Assembly (NCBI RefSeq): GCF_016583905.1
Contig: NZ_NRRY01000017.1
Span: forward strand, 1-64,000
Source: Lamprobacter modestohalophilus
Lineage (GTDB): Bacteria > Pseudomonadota > Gammaproteobacteria > Chromatiales > Chromatiaceae
DNA: 64,000 nt
Direction of reading: 5' to 3'
Under the pieces are notes generated by a model. It made no database searches and was not told the DNA's origin. It saw only the letters and a list, made by a program, of their open reading frames with translations. This document shows positions 18,890 to 27,397 of the stretch, piece by piece. The translations under genes were made by a program, and so were the position numbers. Within the stretch, counting starts at the first letter, position 1, and each line of letters opens with the position of its first letter.

Positions 18890-20716
18890 GTGCCGATTCG
18901 CCGCATGCGAGCCGCTGCCTGGCTGCTCCTGATCACGTCACTACTCACCCTGCTGATCATGCTGCAGTCAACGGCGACCGCAGGCGCCGAAGACGGCCTC
19001 AAACGGAAGCTCGGTGACGCCTTATCGACCGGCAATCACGCGCCTAGTCCGCTATTTGTCAAAGACAGCCGCAGCCCAAGACAACTGCTCCAAACATTTG
19101 ATGAGCTGGCCACTGAGATCCGAGACGTCTTTAACCATGGTAGCCGACAAGGAGACATCGACGGCGCACAGGAGCAGCAACTCATCGAGCTGTACACGCA
19201 GATGGGGCAGCTCATCAGCGCCTCGATCCTCCCCGAGAGCGAGCGCTTCGCCCGAGCCAACGCTGCCCTGTCGCAGCTCGCGGAGGTCATCGCCCGAGTT
19301 CCGTTACCACCGACGCAAGCGATCCCGGACCAGGCTGAGGTCGCGAAGCAGGGGCTCGACTATTGGCGTCTTCCGGGAACCACGATCGCTTTCCAGCGGA
19401 TACAAGAAGGACCGCGGACTGGCGACTGGACCTTCTTTGACGGCACCGTTAAAGACGCCGAGATCCTCTATCAAGCCGCGCTCGCAAAGTCTCCGCCCGA
19501 TAACAACGAGACCACGCTGATCGAGCACTATCTGGCCTATTCTGGCCCCCTGATCTCAACCCAGATCACCGATGCCATGCCGGCGATCTTGCGCCAGCCA
19601 CTGTTTGGTCAGCCGTTGTGGAAATACCTAACCACCACGGTGATCCTACTGATCAGCTTGATCTCCGCACTGGTGGTCTATCGCATCAGCCGGCTCCTCA
19701 CCAACCGCTGGAACGACCCCAGCGAGATCCGCTTTAGTCTGGCGCGACTCGTCCTGCCGCTGCTGCTGCTCGCCTTTATCCCGATCTGGATCCAAATCAT
19801 TGCCCTCGATGTGCGGCTACGTTTGCTTCCGCTGGAGGTGATCGACGATGTGCTCTGGGTCTGGTTCTATGCCGCAGTCACCTGGGCGCTATTGGTCGGT
19901 GCCAATCTGGTGGCCGCGATCATCATTCGCTCGCCCTCGATCAGCCCGGCAGGACTGGACGCCAGTATGGTGCGCCTCGCCTGCCGCCTGGTGGCCTATG
20001 CGCTCGCCATCTGGGTCTGGGTGGAGGGTCTGCAGGCCCTGGGCGTCTCGCTCATTCCGCTGCTGGCTGGCGTGGGTGTTAGCGGACTCGCGTTTGCACT
20101 CGCTGCAAAGCCAACGCTCGGGAACTTGCTCGGCGGCGTGATTCTCTTCGCGGACAAGCCGTTTCGGGTTGGCGACCGGGTCGTCATTGGCCAGCACCAA
20201 GGCATCATCGAAGAGATCGGCTTACGCTCCACGCGGCTGCGGACCCTCGACGGTCATTTGGTCAGTCTGCCAAACGATGAGGTCTGTACCTCGAGTATCG
20301 AGAACGTCGCAGCGCGCCCGAACATCAAACGCCTGCTGAACATCACCCTGACCTACGACACTCCACCGGAGAAGATCCAACGCGCGATCGAGATCACGCG
20401 GCAACTGCTGTCGCTAGAGGAAGACGGCGATCGCAGCGAGGAAGAGCTGGGGCGGCCGACCAACCAGCGCATCCACGTGGATGACGAAAATCTACCGCCA
20501 CGGGTCTACTTCAGCGACCTCAACGCAGACTCCCTGAACGTCCTGGTCATCTACTGGTTCTCGCCGCCTGACTACTGGGCCTACCTCGAGCATGCCACCT
20601 GGGTGAACCTGCAGCTTATCGAACGCTTCAATGCAGAAGGCATCGAATTCGCGTTCCCTACTCAGACCATAGACTTCAAGCCGCGCGGGCCCGCAGCGCT
20701 GGAGGTGGCGACCTAG
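18890..20716 (+). CDS. MscS-family mechanosensitive channel
   Basis: This protein of about 608 aa has a signal peptide (AAAWLLLITSLLTLLIMLQSTATAGA), a helical periplasmic domain of about 200 residues, about four to five membrane helices, and the MscS core. The core pore helix and beta domain are recognisable in GVGVSGLAFALAAKPTLGNLLGG, FADKPFRVGDRVVIG and SLPNDEV. The GTG at 18890 is preferred because AGAGAGG lies 7 nt upstream; an ATG at 18905 or 18806 is possible. It would release solutes on hypo-osmotic shock. The large N-terminal domain places it with the longer MscK/MscM-like members rather than E. coli MscS. Confidence 0.88.
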   Translation: MPIRRMRAAAWLLLITSLLTLLIMLQSTATAGAEDGLKRKLGDALSTGNHAPSPLFVKDSRSPRQLLQTFDELATEIRDVFNHGSRQGDIDGAQEQQLIELYTQMGQLISASILPESERFARANAALSQLAEVIARVPLPPTQAIPDQAEVAKQGLDYWRLPGTTIAFQRIQEGPRTGDWTFFDGTVKDAEILYQAALAKSPPDNNETTLIEHYLAYSGPLISTQITDAMPAILRQPLFGQPLWKYLTTTVILLISLISALVVYRISRLLTNRWNDPSEIRFSLARLVLPLLLLAFIPIWIQIIALDVRLRLLPLEVIDDVLWVWFYAAVTWALLVGANLVAAIIIRSPSISPAGLDASMVRLACRLVAYALAIWVWVEGLQALGVSLIPLLAGVGVSGLAFALAAKPTLGNLLGGVILFADKPFRVGDRVVIGQHQGIIEEIGLRSTRLRTLDGHLVSLPNDEVCTSSIENVAARPNIKRLLNITLTYDTPPEKIQRAIEITRQLLSLEEDGDRSEEELGRPTNQRIHVDDENLPPRVYFSDLNADSLNVLVIYWFSPPDYWAYLEHATWVNLQLIERFNAEGIEFAFPTQTIDFKPRGPAALEVAT

Positions 20717-20744
20717 AGCGGCTGGGTCTGTAACCTCGATCCGG

Positions 20745-21575
20745 TCAGTTGGGTTTGCACAAACGCAGTCTAGCCAGAAGCGGCAGATGGTCCGAGGCGG
20801 CGCGGGTCGCGGCGGTGCTCACCACCAAGCCATCGACCAGCTCGAGCCCAGGCCCGTGCCAAAGCCGGTCCAGCGCCAACAACGGCCACCGCGACGGAAA
20901 GCTCGCCGGCATCGCTGCCGGTCGCAGCAGCCGATCGATCGGCGCAAGCCGGGGGCTGTTGCGACGCCACTCGTTGAAATCCCCCATCAGCACCGTTAGA
21001 TCACAATCTGCGGGGACCGTATCGCAGAGATGCGAGCAGATCGCTGCGATCTGATGCCGACGCTCGGCGGCGCTCAGGCCAAGATGGGTCGCAAGACAGC
21101 GCAGCACCAATGGAACGGCATCTCCCTGCGCTCTGGCGTCTGCCGACGAGCCCGCGTCTAACGGCGAGCCCGCCTCTGCCGACGCGCCCACGCCTACCGG
21201 TGAGCCCGCATCCGCCTGCTCACTCAGTGGCGCCAAGGTGATGCTGATATCGATGAGCCCGCGCGGCTCGCGCCCTGGCTGGCTGATGTCCAGCAGACGG
21301 TGGCTGAGCACCGGTAAGCGGCTCAGCAGGAGATTGCCGTAGTGATGCGCCCCGCGCTGCAGGGTGTGGCCGAGCCGCGCCTCATAGCCGAGCGCCTCCA
21401 AGCGCTGCAAAAAGATCAGCGGCGCATCGGCAACGGGCGTCTCGACCTCCTGCAGCGCGATCAGATCCGCATCGAGTTCGGCGATGGTCTCGGCGATGCG
21501 CACTGGGTCCTTGCGGCGATCCGCTCCGACCGCACGATGAATATTATAGGTAGCAACCGTCAGGGCCTCGCGCAC
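20745..21575 (-). CDS. endonuclease/exonuclease/phosphatase (EEP) family protein
   Basis: This 276-aa Mg2+-dependent hydrolase of the EEP superfamily has the motifs TYNIHRAVG (N-terminal Asn), LIALQEVE (metal-binding Glu), GDFNEW (catalytic Asp/Asn) and the terminal SDHLPLLARL (catalytic Asp-His). The GTG start lies 5 nt after the stop of the PLD-VTT gene. This two-gene order is common and suggests a phospholipid-related substrate (inference). A loop of about 30 residues rich in Ala/Gly/Ser/Asp (near residues 122-147) is encoded by four degenerate 18-nt repeats (21138-21209) and is absent from ordinary family members. Confidence 0.85.
   Translation of the reverse strand: MREALTVATYNIHRAVGADRRKDPVRIAETIAELDADLIALQEVETPVADAPLIFLQRLEALGYEARLGHTLQRGAHHYGNLLLSRLPVLSHRLLDISQPGREPRGLIDISITLAPLSEQADAGSPVGVGASAEAGSPLDAGSSADARAQGDAVPLVLRCLATHLGLSAAERRHQIAAICSHLCDTVPADCDLTVLMGDFNEWRRNSPRLAPIDRLLRPAAMPASFPSRWPLLALDRLWHGPGLELVDGLVVSTAATRAASDHLPLLARLRLCKPN
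21138..21209. repeat. four degenerate 18-bp repeats inside the EEP gene
   Basis: Four consecutive 18-nt units beginning at 21138, 21156, 21174 and 21192 share the pattern (G/C)(T/C)CT...GCCC(G/A)C. They encode an Ala/Gly/Ser-rich loop in frame. Confidence 0.8.
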
Positions 21576-21580
21576 GCCAG

Positions 21581-24079
21581 CTAGTCCAACCTGCGTAACA
21601 GATGCCGCCCGAGCCAGAACAGCGCAACGCCAATGAGGATGCCGCCAAGCAAGAACGCCAGCGAGCGCATATCGGCACGCCCCAAGAGCTGGAGCAGGCC
21701 CTGAGAGAACAGCGCCATCGCAATCACCGCTGGCGCCATGCCGACTAGGGTGCCGATCAGATAATCGCGGAACCGAACCTGAATCGCCCCAGCGATCAGA
21801 TTGAGGATGGCGAAGGGCGCCACCGGCACGATACGCAGCACCACGACCGTAAAGATGCCGCGCTTCGCCAAACGCTGGCGCAGGTCGCTAAGCCGTCCGC
21901 CGAGACGCTTCTCAGCCGTGCCAGCGCCGGTGAAATGGCCGATCTGATAGCCGGCAGCAGCCGCTAGCACCGAGCCTCCAAGCGCAATTAAGGCGCCAGA
22001 CAGCGGATCGAACACCAAGGTGGTGACCAAGATCACCAGTGTCACCGGAACCGCCGCCACGCTCGCGACCACAAAGACGCCAAGCGCGACCGGCACACCC
22101 CACAGCGAGTGGGTCAGCGCCCGAGCCGCCTCGGCCAGCTGCTGCGGCTCTAGCCAGTCGCCCACCGGCGTCCAGCGCCACAGCGCCGCAAGCACCAGAA
22201 ATGCGAGCAGCAGGCCAACGCCGAGCAGCGCGCGCCAGCGTGCGTGCGGCTGGTGCTCCTCACCGACGACGACATCGCCAACCCAGTCTGGAGCCAGCGG
22301 GCGATCCGGATCGATCAGTCGTTCGTCAGGGACTTGGCGATCCCATTCGGGGTCGATGCTAGGTTCGAGGCGACGCAATCGCAAACCTGGGCGGGTCTGG
22401 TTTCGAGGCGAGCTATCAGCCTCTCTATCAGCCTCTCTATCAGCCTCTCTATCAGCCTCTCTATCAGCCTCTCTATCAGCGCGATCAGGCCGGGGATCGG
22501 CGCCAAGAGCGCGATCGCAGTTGACGAGGGCATCGCGCTGCGACCCATCGGCTTCCGCTTGCTCTTCCGCTGCCGCTTTGGCGCCAGCCCCACCGCCGTC
22601 GACCAACTGAGCAAGCGCTCCAGCCAGACCTATCGCCGCCGAACCCTTGCCGTTGGCGAACGAGCGCCGGCATTCGGCCTCCAGATCCGCAAGCGTCTCA
22701 GGGTCAATCGATAGGAACATCGCGAGCAGGCGCCGACGCAGACGCTGGATCTCGGTGCGCGCGACCTCGGTGTCGCCGACCAGGCAGAGATCGCACTCGC
22801 TATCGAGCCCCATCGAGCGGTTGCTGAGATTCGACGAACCGATCCGCAGCACGCGGTCGTCGATGATCATCAGCTTCGCGTGCACCATGAGGCACTTGTC
22901 ACCAAGCGCAGGCAGGTCCGGATAGTAACAATGCAACCGGCCATGCCGATCTGCGTCGCGCAGTCTCTCGAGGATTCGGGCGCGAATCAGGTCCATCGTA
23001 TGCTGCTCGAGCCAATGTCCGGTCTCGCGCGGCAGAATGATCAAGATCAGCGGACCTTCCGGCTGCGCCAAGCGGCGCTCCAGTGCCTCGGCGACCGATC
23101 GCGAGGTGAGGTACTGATTCTCGATATAGATCAGCTCTCGGGCCGCCGCGATCATGTCCAAGTAGAGCTGCTCGGACTCCCGAACCTCGGCGCGCCCGTT
23201 AAACAGCGGCAGGGTGCGTGCAATGCCGATTGCCTGCTCATGCAAGAACGGCTCGAGCTGCGCCGGCCAGGCGTCATCGGCACCGCCATCATCATCCGTG
23301 CCGCCATCACCCGCGCCGCCATCATCACCCGTACCGCCATTGGCAGCATCGACATCAGCCGCCCTAACATTGGCTGTTGCCGCCTCTGAGCCCGAATGCA
23401 GCACCTGCGGAACCCCACCCCCCGCCCGCTCCCAACGCACGGCAAAGAGCTCACAGAGCGCGCTTGCCGCATCGCCGTCGACCAGCAGCTGTAGATCATG
23501 GAACGGCGGATAAGGATCACCGCTGGGATCTCGCCGGCGCGGCTCATCGGCACGATGCGCCTCGGTATCCCAACGCCATTTGCTGATATCGAAGCCACCA
23601 CACCAGGCCAAGGCGCCATCGATCAGCACCAGCTTTTGATGTTGGCTAGCCATCAGCGGATGCACGTCGTCGAGGATAAAGTGCAGGCGCGGATGGCGCT
23701 TGTCCGCATCCTTGTGCCAGGGCACCTCGCCAAAGAACAACGGCTCACGCTCGAGGGCGTAGATCGGCGCGTAGTCCCAGAGCAGGATGAAGATCTCCAG
23801 CTCGGGGCGCAGCTCGAGCAGGCGCAGCAGCAGATCCCCAAACGCGGTTGGCCAACCGTCTTGCGGGTCTGGACGGGCCAGCTCGAGCTGACTGTGGATG
23901 TCCCAAGCCGTGATGGCGATGAACCGACGCGCTGCGATCAGGCTCTGGCGCAGCATGCCGAAATAGCACTCGCCATCGACACAGAGACCGACCCGCCGCG
24001 CAGTCTCTACCCGCCAGCAATTGCGCCCAGCAACCAGCCGCAGATCAGTCGTTATTGATGCTTTCACTGCTCGACGCAC
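21581..24079 (-). CDS. phospholipase D-like / VTT-domain fusion protein
   Basis: This 832-aa protein carries two PLD catalytic motifs: HQKLVLID with WCGGFD nearby (about residue 146) and HAKLMIIDDRVLRIGSSNLSNRS (about 397). A C-terminal membrane part (about 620-830) is of the SNARE-associated/VTT (DedA/TVP38) type. The fusion is probably a membrane phospholipid-transphosphatidylase such as a cardiolipin-synthase relative. Two low-complexity inserts stand out: a Gly/Asp-rich stretch (about 245-270, from 9/18-nt repeats at 23275-23345) and five READ repeats (about 533-555). The EEP gene follows 5 nt downstream in the same operon. Confidence 0.9.
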   Translation of the reverse strand: MRRAVKASITTDLRLVAGRNCWRVETARRVGLCVDGECYFGMLRQSLIAARRFIAITAWDIHSQLELARPDPQDGWPTAFGDLLLRLLELRPELEIFILLWDYAPIYALEREPLFFGEVPWHKDADKRHPRLHFILDDVHPLMASQHQKLVLIDGALAWCGGFDISKWRWDTEAHRADEPRRRDPSGDPYPPFHDLQLLVDGDAASALCELFAVRWERAGGGVPQVLHSGSEAATANVRAADVDAANGGTGDDGGAGDGGTDDDGGADDAWPAQLEPFLHEQAIGIARTLPLFNGRAEVRESEQLYLDMIAAARELIYIENQYLTSRSVAEALERRLAQPEGPLILIILPRETGHWLEQHTMDLIRARILERLRDADRHGRLHCYYPDLPALGDKCLMVHAKLMIIDDRVLRIGSSNLSNRSMGLDSECDLCLVGDTEVARTEIQRLRRRLLAMFLSIDPETLADLEAECRRSFANGKGSAAIGLAGALAQLVDGGGAGAKAAAEEQAEADGSQRDALVNCDRALGADPRPDRADREADREADREADREADREADSSPRNQTRPGLRLRRLEPSIDPEWDRQVPDERLIDPDRPLAPDWVGDVVVGEEHQPHARWRALLGVGLLLAFLVLAALWRWTPVGDWLEPQQLAEAARALTHSLWGVPVALGVFVVASVAAVPVTLVILVTTLVFDPLSGALIALGGSVLAAAAGYQIGHFTGAGTAEKRLGGRLSDLRQRLAKRGIFTVVVLRIVPVAPFAILNLIAGAIQVRFRDYLIGTLVGMAPAVIAMALFSQGLLQLLGRADMRSLAFLLGGILIGVALFWLGRHLLRRLD
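22413..22480. repeat. 12-bp tandem repeats encoding READ units
   Basis: Five perfect copies of CTATCAGCCTCT (22413-22472) and a partial sixth. On the minus strand they encode Arg-Glu-Ala-Asp repeats between the PLD and VTT domains. Perfect identity indicates recent expansion. Confidence 0.95.
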
Positions 24080-24154
24080 CCCGACCCTCAGCAGCCAGGC
24101 TACCTTGGACCGGAGACGCTGCCTCCTAGACTCTTTTGCCCTGTGATCCGGCTG

Positions 24155-24718
24155 CTACTTGACCTCGCCGATGATCACGTTCTGGAAACGCGCAATCACA
24201 CCATCGCCAACCGAGATGCTGCCGAGCAGGCTTGGATCATCGACATCGAGCGTGCGGGTCTGGTTGGGCCCTTCAATCGTAACGGTCCCCTTCGCGCTAT
24301 CCATCCCGACCACTTTGCCGTAAACGGTGAGCGTGTCCGTAATGCTACCCGCGGGCTTCTTGCCGGGCTGACGATCGACGTCCGTGCTCCGCTCGCTGGC
24401 GACCGGTCCGGCCTCGTCGGCTGGAACGATCTCGATCAAGGCGGATGAGATCTCCGCGATCGTCACCTCATCGCCGATCTTGATCTGATCGATGCGCGTC
24501 ACCTCCGGCGGCACATGCAACACGTGATAGGCCCCATCAGCGTCCTTCAATGTCATCAGCCGCGTCTCGGGATTGACCACCATGACCTTCCCGGTCAGCT
24601 GCGCCCCCATCATCCCCGCCACTGCTGGCTCAGCGGCCTGCGCCAGCAGCGTGCCAGGTAACACGGTGCCTAGGATCAACGCGGCGCCGAGCAACATCTC
24701 GATCGGTTTCTTCTGCAT
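24155..24718 (-). CDS. exported protein of unknown function
   Basis: A protein of about 187 aa with a signal peptide (MQKKPIEMLLGAALILGTVLPGTLLAQA, cleavage near AQA/AEP). Two similar beta-rich halves follow: GKVMVVNPETRLMTLKDADGAYHVLHV...IGDEVTI, and YGKVVGMDSAKGTVTIEGPNQTRTLDV...VGDGVIA. The internal duplication suggests two OB-like or small beta-barrel domains. The start at 24718 has AGAGG 9 nt upstream; the longer frame to 24772 is less likely. It is probably periplasmic. I do not recognise a named family. Confidence 0.72.
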   Translation of the reverse strand: MQKKPIEMLLGAALILGTVLPGTLLAQAAEPAVAGMMGAQLTGKVMVVNPETRLMTLKDADGAYHVLHVPPEVTRIDQIKIGDEVTIAEISSALIEIVPADEAGPVASERSTDVDRQPGKKPAGSITDTLTVYGKVVGMDSAKGTVTIEGPNQTRTLDVDDPSLLGSISVGDGVIARFQNVIIGEVK

Positions 24719-24730
24719 GGTCGATATCCT

Positions 24731-24750
24731 CTGGTGTCTTCTGGTGTCTT
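24731..24750. repeat. 10-nt exact tandem duplication
   Basis: CTGGTGTCTT is duplicated back to back just upstream of the start of the exported-protein gene (minus strand). Confidence 0.85.
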
Positions 24751-24927
24751 CGATTGATCGCGTGCCAGCCACAAACTAACGAGGTCCGCCCACCGGCGCA
24801 ACCGATGAGGTGAAAGCAGCAACTGAAGACCGCTGGTAACGACCGCGCAGGGCAACACCGCTCGTCAACACAAAAAATGCGTGTAATGACCGTTCTATAT
24901 CCAGGAGATCTGCTAGGCTTTGGTTAG

Positions 24928-25512
24928 ATGGCGGATCGTTTTATGTCTACCGACCCCTCAAACACAACCTATGTGCATCGCGTCGATGCTGGGCTGCGCA
25001 TCAGCTTCGTCAGCGCAGAATGGCTCGCGTTCGCCGCCGAGAACGGCCGTGAAACGACCGCAGCTGCAGAGCTAGGCCGGCCGTTGTTCTCAGTCATCGT
25101 GGACGAGGGGACGCGCCACATCTACCGGCTCCTGATCGAACGCGCACGCTCAACTCACGAGGCGTTGCAATTTGGCTACCGCTGCGACTCGCCGGACTGC
25201 CGCCGCTGGATGCAGATGCAGATGCGCTATCTCGCCGATAGCGACGAGATCGAATTCGCGAGCCGGTTGCTGCGCACTGCGCCACGGCCATACATGCCAC
25301 TCGTGGCGGCTAACCAAAGCCGGCAAACGTCATCGCAGGTATTGTCGATGTGCAGCTGGTGCAAGGCGGTCCTCGCCGAGCAGGCCTGGGTTGAGGTGGA
25401 ACAAGCCGTGATGCAGCTCCGCCTATTCGCCGCAGATGCCAAGCCGCGCATTACCCATGGCATCTGTCCCGACTGCAGCAAACGTTTGTTATCATTGGAG
25501 TCTTCGTCATGA
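24928..25512 (+). CDS. PAS-like protein with C-terminal Cys motif
   Basis: This 194-aa cytoplasmic protein has a PAS-like N-terminal part (about residues 15-120, with a YRCDSPDCRRWMQMQM stretch typical of a PAS core strand). The C-terminal module MCSWCKAV...ITHGICPDCSKRLL, CxxC plus CPxC with HG, recurs at the ends of bacterial PAS and receiver proteins and probably binds metal or senses redox. It overlaps the downstream response-regulator gene by 4 nt (ATGA). No kinase domain is present, so it is likely a sensory adaptor (inference). Confidence 0.68.
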   Translation: MADRFMSTDPSNTTYVHRVDAGLRISFVSAEWLAFAAENGRETTAAAELGRPLFSVIVDEGTRHIYRLLIERARSTHEALQFGYRCDSPDCRRWMQMQMRYLADSDEIEFASRLLRTAPRPYMPLVAANQSRQTSSQVLSMCSWCKAVLAEQAWVEVEQAVMQLRLFAADAKPRITHGICPDCSKRLLSLESSS

Positions 25513-25868
25513 GAATCCTCGTTGTGGACGACAATCGGTTGCTTGCGACCATTCTCGCCGATCATCTGATTTCGCGTGGCCATGAGGCCGTCGCCGCCTT
25601 CGATGGCCATCTCGCGGAGATCTTCTGTGACCGTGATGGCTATGATCTGCTCGTGATCGACATGGTACTGCCCGAGATCGACGGCGTTGATCTACTCGAA
25701 CGTCTGCGCCGAAAACATCACCACTGCCGCGCCATCGTCATCACAGGCTTCTCGGAGCTGCATGAGAGAGAAGCGGAGCGACTCAAACATCTCGATGTTG
25801 CCGCCGTCCTGGAAAAACCGTTTTCATTCTCCGAAGTGGACGCGATCGTTGAGGGCGTTGCGGCCTAG
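25509..25868 (+). CDS. single-domain response regulator (CheY-like receiver)
   Basis: A 119-aa stand-alone receiver domain with the acidic pair D7-D8, phosphoacceptor D51 (VIDMVLPEIDG), T79 and K103 (LEKPFS), all the residues needed for phosphorylation. There is no output domain. It is translationally coupled to the PAS/Cys-motif gene, suggesting the two work together. No histidine kinase gene is adjacent. Confidence 0.93.
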   Translation: MRILVVDDNRLLATILADHLISRGHEAVAAFDGHLAEIFCDRDGYDLLVIDMVLPEIDGVDLLERLRRKHHHCRAIVITGFSELHEREAERLKHLDVAAVLEKPFSFSEVDAIVEGVAA

Positions 25869-25903
25869 CAACCAAGCCCAAGCAGGGCCTTTCGCAACAG
25901 ATT

Positions 25904-25938
25904 CGCAAGAAGGTCCGCAAGAAGGTCCGCAAGAGATC
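25904..25938. repeat. 12-nt tandem repeat after the response regulator
   Basis: CGCAAGAAGGTC occurs at 25904-25915 and 25916-25927, with a third partial copy (CGCAAGAGATC). Confidence 0.85.
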
Positions 25939-25980
25939 AGCCTTGCAAACGCGAACCTAAACCCGGACACAAGCTCTAAG

Positions 25981-26128
25981 GTTCATAGCGCGTCGTCGTA
26001 TGGACGATGAAGCGCTTGTTTCGCGGTAACGTCCATAGCGCGCCCCCTGGACGATGGAGCACGTGTTGCACGGTAATGTCCATAGCGCGTCGCCACCCCG
26101 GACGATAAAGCGCTTGTTTCACGGTAAT
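25981..26128. repeat. three tandem repeats of about 50 bp (iteron-like)
   Basis: Units 25981-26030, 26031-26077 and 26078-26128 (50, 47 and 51 nt) share the blocks GT(T/C)CATAGCGCG, GGACGATRRAGC and CACGGTAA-like ends. The first and third contain the self-complementary AAGCGCTT or a near version. The block order and spacing are conserved while the intervening bases vary, as expected of multiple protein-binding sites. Confidence 0.85.
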
Positions 26129-26133
26129 CTATG

Positions 26134-26149
26134 CGCCACTTAAGTGGCG
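26134..26149. promoter_or_regulatory. perfect 16-bp palindrome, operator candidate
   Basis: CGCCACTTAAGTGGCG is fully self-complementary and lies 139 nt upstream of the RND adaptor start, immediately after the three 50-bp repeats. Confidence 0.5.
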
Positions 26150-26211
26150 ACATTACTGCTCTCTCTTGCTCCGACCGGAGCTATGCCCCCTGATCTCCGC
26201 GCCCGATACGG

Positions 26212-26248
26212 CATGCTTGCCAGGCATGCTTGCCACACATGCTTGCCA
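26212..26248. repeat. three CATGCTTGCCA repeats, period 13
   Basis: CATGCTTGCCA starts at 26212, 26225 and 26238, ending 39 nt before the adaptor start codon. These may be binding sites or slippage products. Confidence 0.85.
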
Positions 26249-26287
26249 CACGGCCGCGGCGTCCTTCAATGAAGAGAATGTATACGC

Positions 26288-27397
26288 ATGAAGCGTTCAG
26301 TCATCTTGGCGATCGGACTCGCAATCGCGGTTGCGCTCTGGATGCTCAGCGGCACCCTCGTCGACGCCTCGCGCACCGAGAAGCAGCCCGATGCGGGCAT
26401 TGGGTCAACAGCGGTGGCACAGCCGATGCGCGTGCAGGTCACGCACAGCGAGGCCTCGGTCGTCGATCGCAGCATACGGGTTCTGGGCCAGCTCGAGCCG
26501 CGACGGCGGGTCATCCTGCGCGCCGAGACCGAGGGCAAGGTTGCGCGACTGCCCGTTGCAAGGGGCGCCCGGGTTGAGACCGGCGCCGTGCTGGTGGAGC
26601 TGGCGGAAGACGACCGACCCGCGCAGCTGGCTCGGGCTGAGGCAGAGCTTGCGGCGCGCGAGCTTGAGCTCGCCGCCTCCGAGAAGCTCGGGAGCCAGGG
26701 CATGCAAGCCCGCACACAGATCAAACAGACCCAAGCCGCATTGGCAAGCGCCAAGGCCGAGCTGGCCCGGCTCAGGGTTGATATCGATCGGCTGCAGATT
26801 CGCGCACCCTTTGCCGGCGTGGTCGAGACCCGCGACGTCGAGCTTGGCAGCCTGGTGCAACGCGGCGACGAGGTCTTGGAGCTGGTCGACAACAGCCGTC
26901 TGAAGGCGGTCGGCCAGGTCCCGCAGCAAAGCGCGGGCGAGCTGGAGCTTGGCCAGCGGGTCAGGGTCGCGCTGCTGGACGGTACCGAAACCAGTGGGCG
27001 GCTCAGCTATCTCTCGCAGGTCGCCGACGCCCAGACACGGAGCTTCAAGATCGAAGCCGAGATCCCGAACCCTGAGCTGGCCTTGGCCAGTGGTGTCAGC
27101 GCCGAACTCAGCATCAAGGTCGGCGAAGAACGCGGCCATTTTGTGTCGCCGGCGGTGCTTACACTCGACGACGACGGACGCATCGGCGTTCGAACGGTCG
27201 ACGACAATGACCAGGTGCAGTTCTACCCAATCAACCTGATCCACGCCCAGATGGACGGTGTTTGGGTCTCCGGACTGCCGCTGCAGGTGCGCATCATCAC
27301 CCAAGGTCAGGGCTTCGTCAGCGAGGGTGAGCAGGTCAAGCCGGTAAAGCCGGTAAAGCCGGTCAATGAGACTGAAACCAACCGGGAGCGCTCGTGA
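26288..27397 (+). CDS. RND efflux periplasmic adaptor (membrane fusion protein)
   Basis: This 369-aa adaptor of a tripartite efflux pump has an N-terminal membrane anchor/signal (about residues 5-24), a barrel-sandwich lipoyl half-motif (RVILRAETEGKVARLPVARGARVETG), an alpha-helical hairpin rich in Ala/Glu/Leu (about 115-160), and the beta-barrel domain. The C-terminus carries three Lys-Pro-Val repeats from 9-nt duplications. The stop overlaps the permease start (GTGA). Its partner is the following RND permease; no outer-membrane TolC-like gene is in the window. Confidence 0.9.
   Translation: MKRSVILAIGLAIAVALWMLSGTLVDASRTEKQPDAGIGSTAVAQPMRVQVTHSEASVVDRSIRVLGQLEPRRRVILRAETEGKVARLPVARGARVETGAVLVELAEDDRPAQLARAEAELAARELELAASEKLGSQGMQARTQIKQTQAALASAKAELARLRVDIDRLQIRAPFAGVVETRDVELGSLVQRGDEVLELVDNSRLKAVGQVPQQSAGELELGQRVRVALLDGTETSGRLSYLSQVADAQTRSFKIEAEIPNPELALASGVSAELSIKVGEERGHFVSPAVLTLDDDGRIGVRTVDDNDQVQFYPINLIHAQMDGVWVSGLPLQVRIITQGQGFVSEGEQVKPVKPVKPVNETETNRERS

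Larger units (their letters stand above)
25869..26287. other. repeat-rich leader of the RND efflux operon
   Basis: A 419-base gap without a gene. It contains, in order, 12-nt repeats (25904-25938), three tandem repeats of about 50 bp (25981-26128), a perfect 16-bp palindrome (26134-26149) and three 11-nt repeats of period 13 (26212-26248). This density suggests a regulatory region for the efflux genes. No adjacent regulator gene is present. Confidence 0.6.

Noticed and set aside
25981-26128. CRISPR-like array
   Set aside because: The three units are whole-length tandem repeats without unique spacers, and no cas genes are present.
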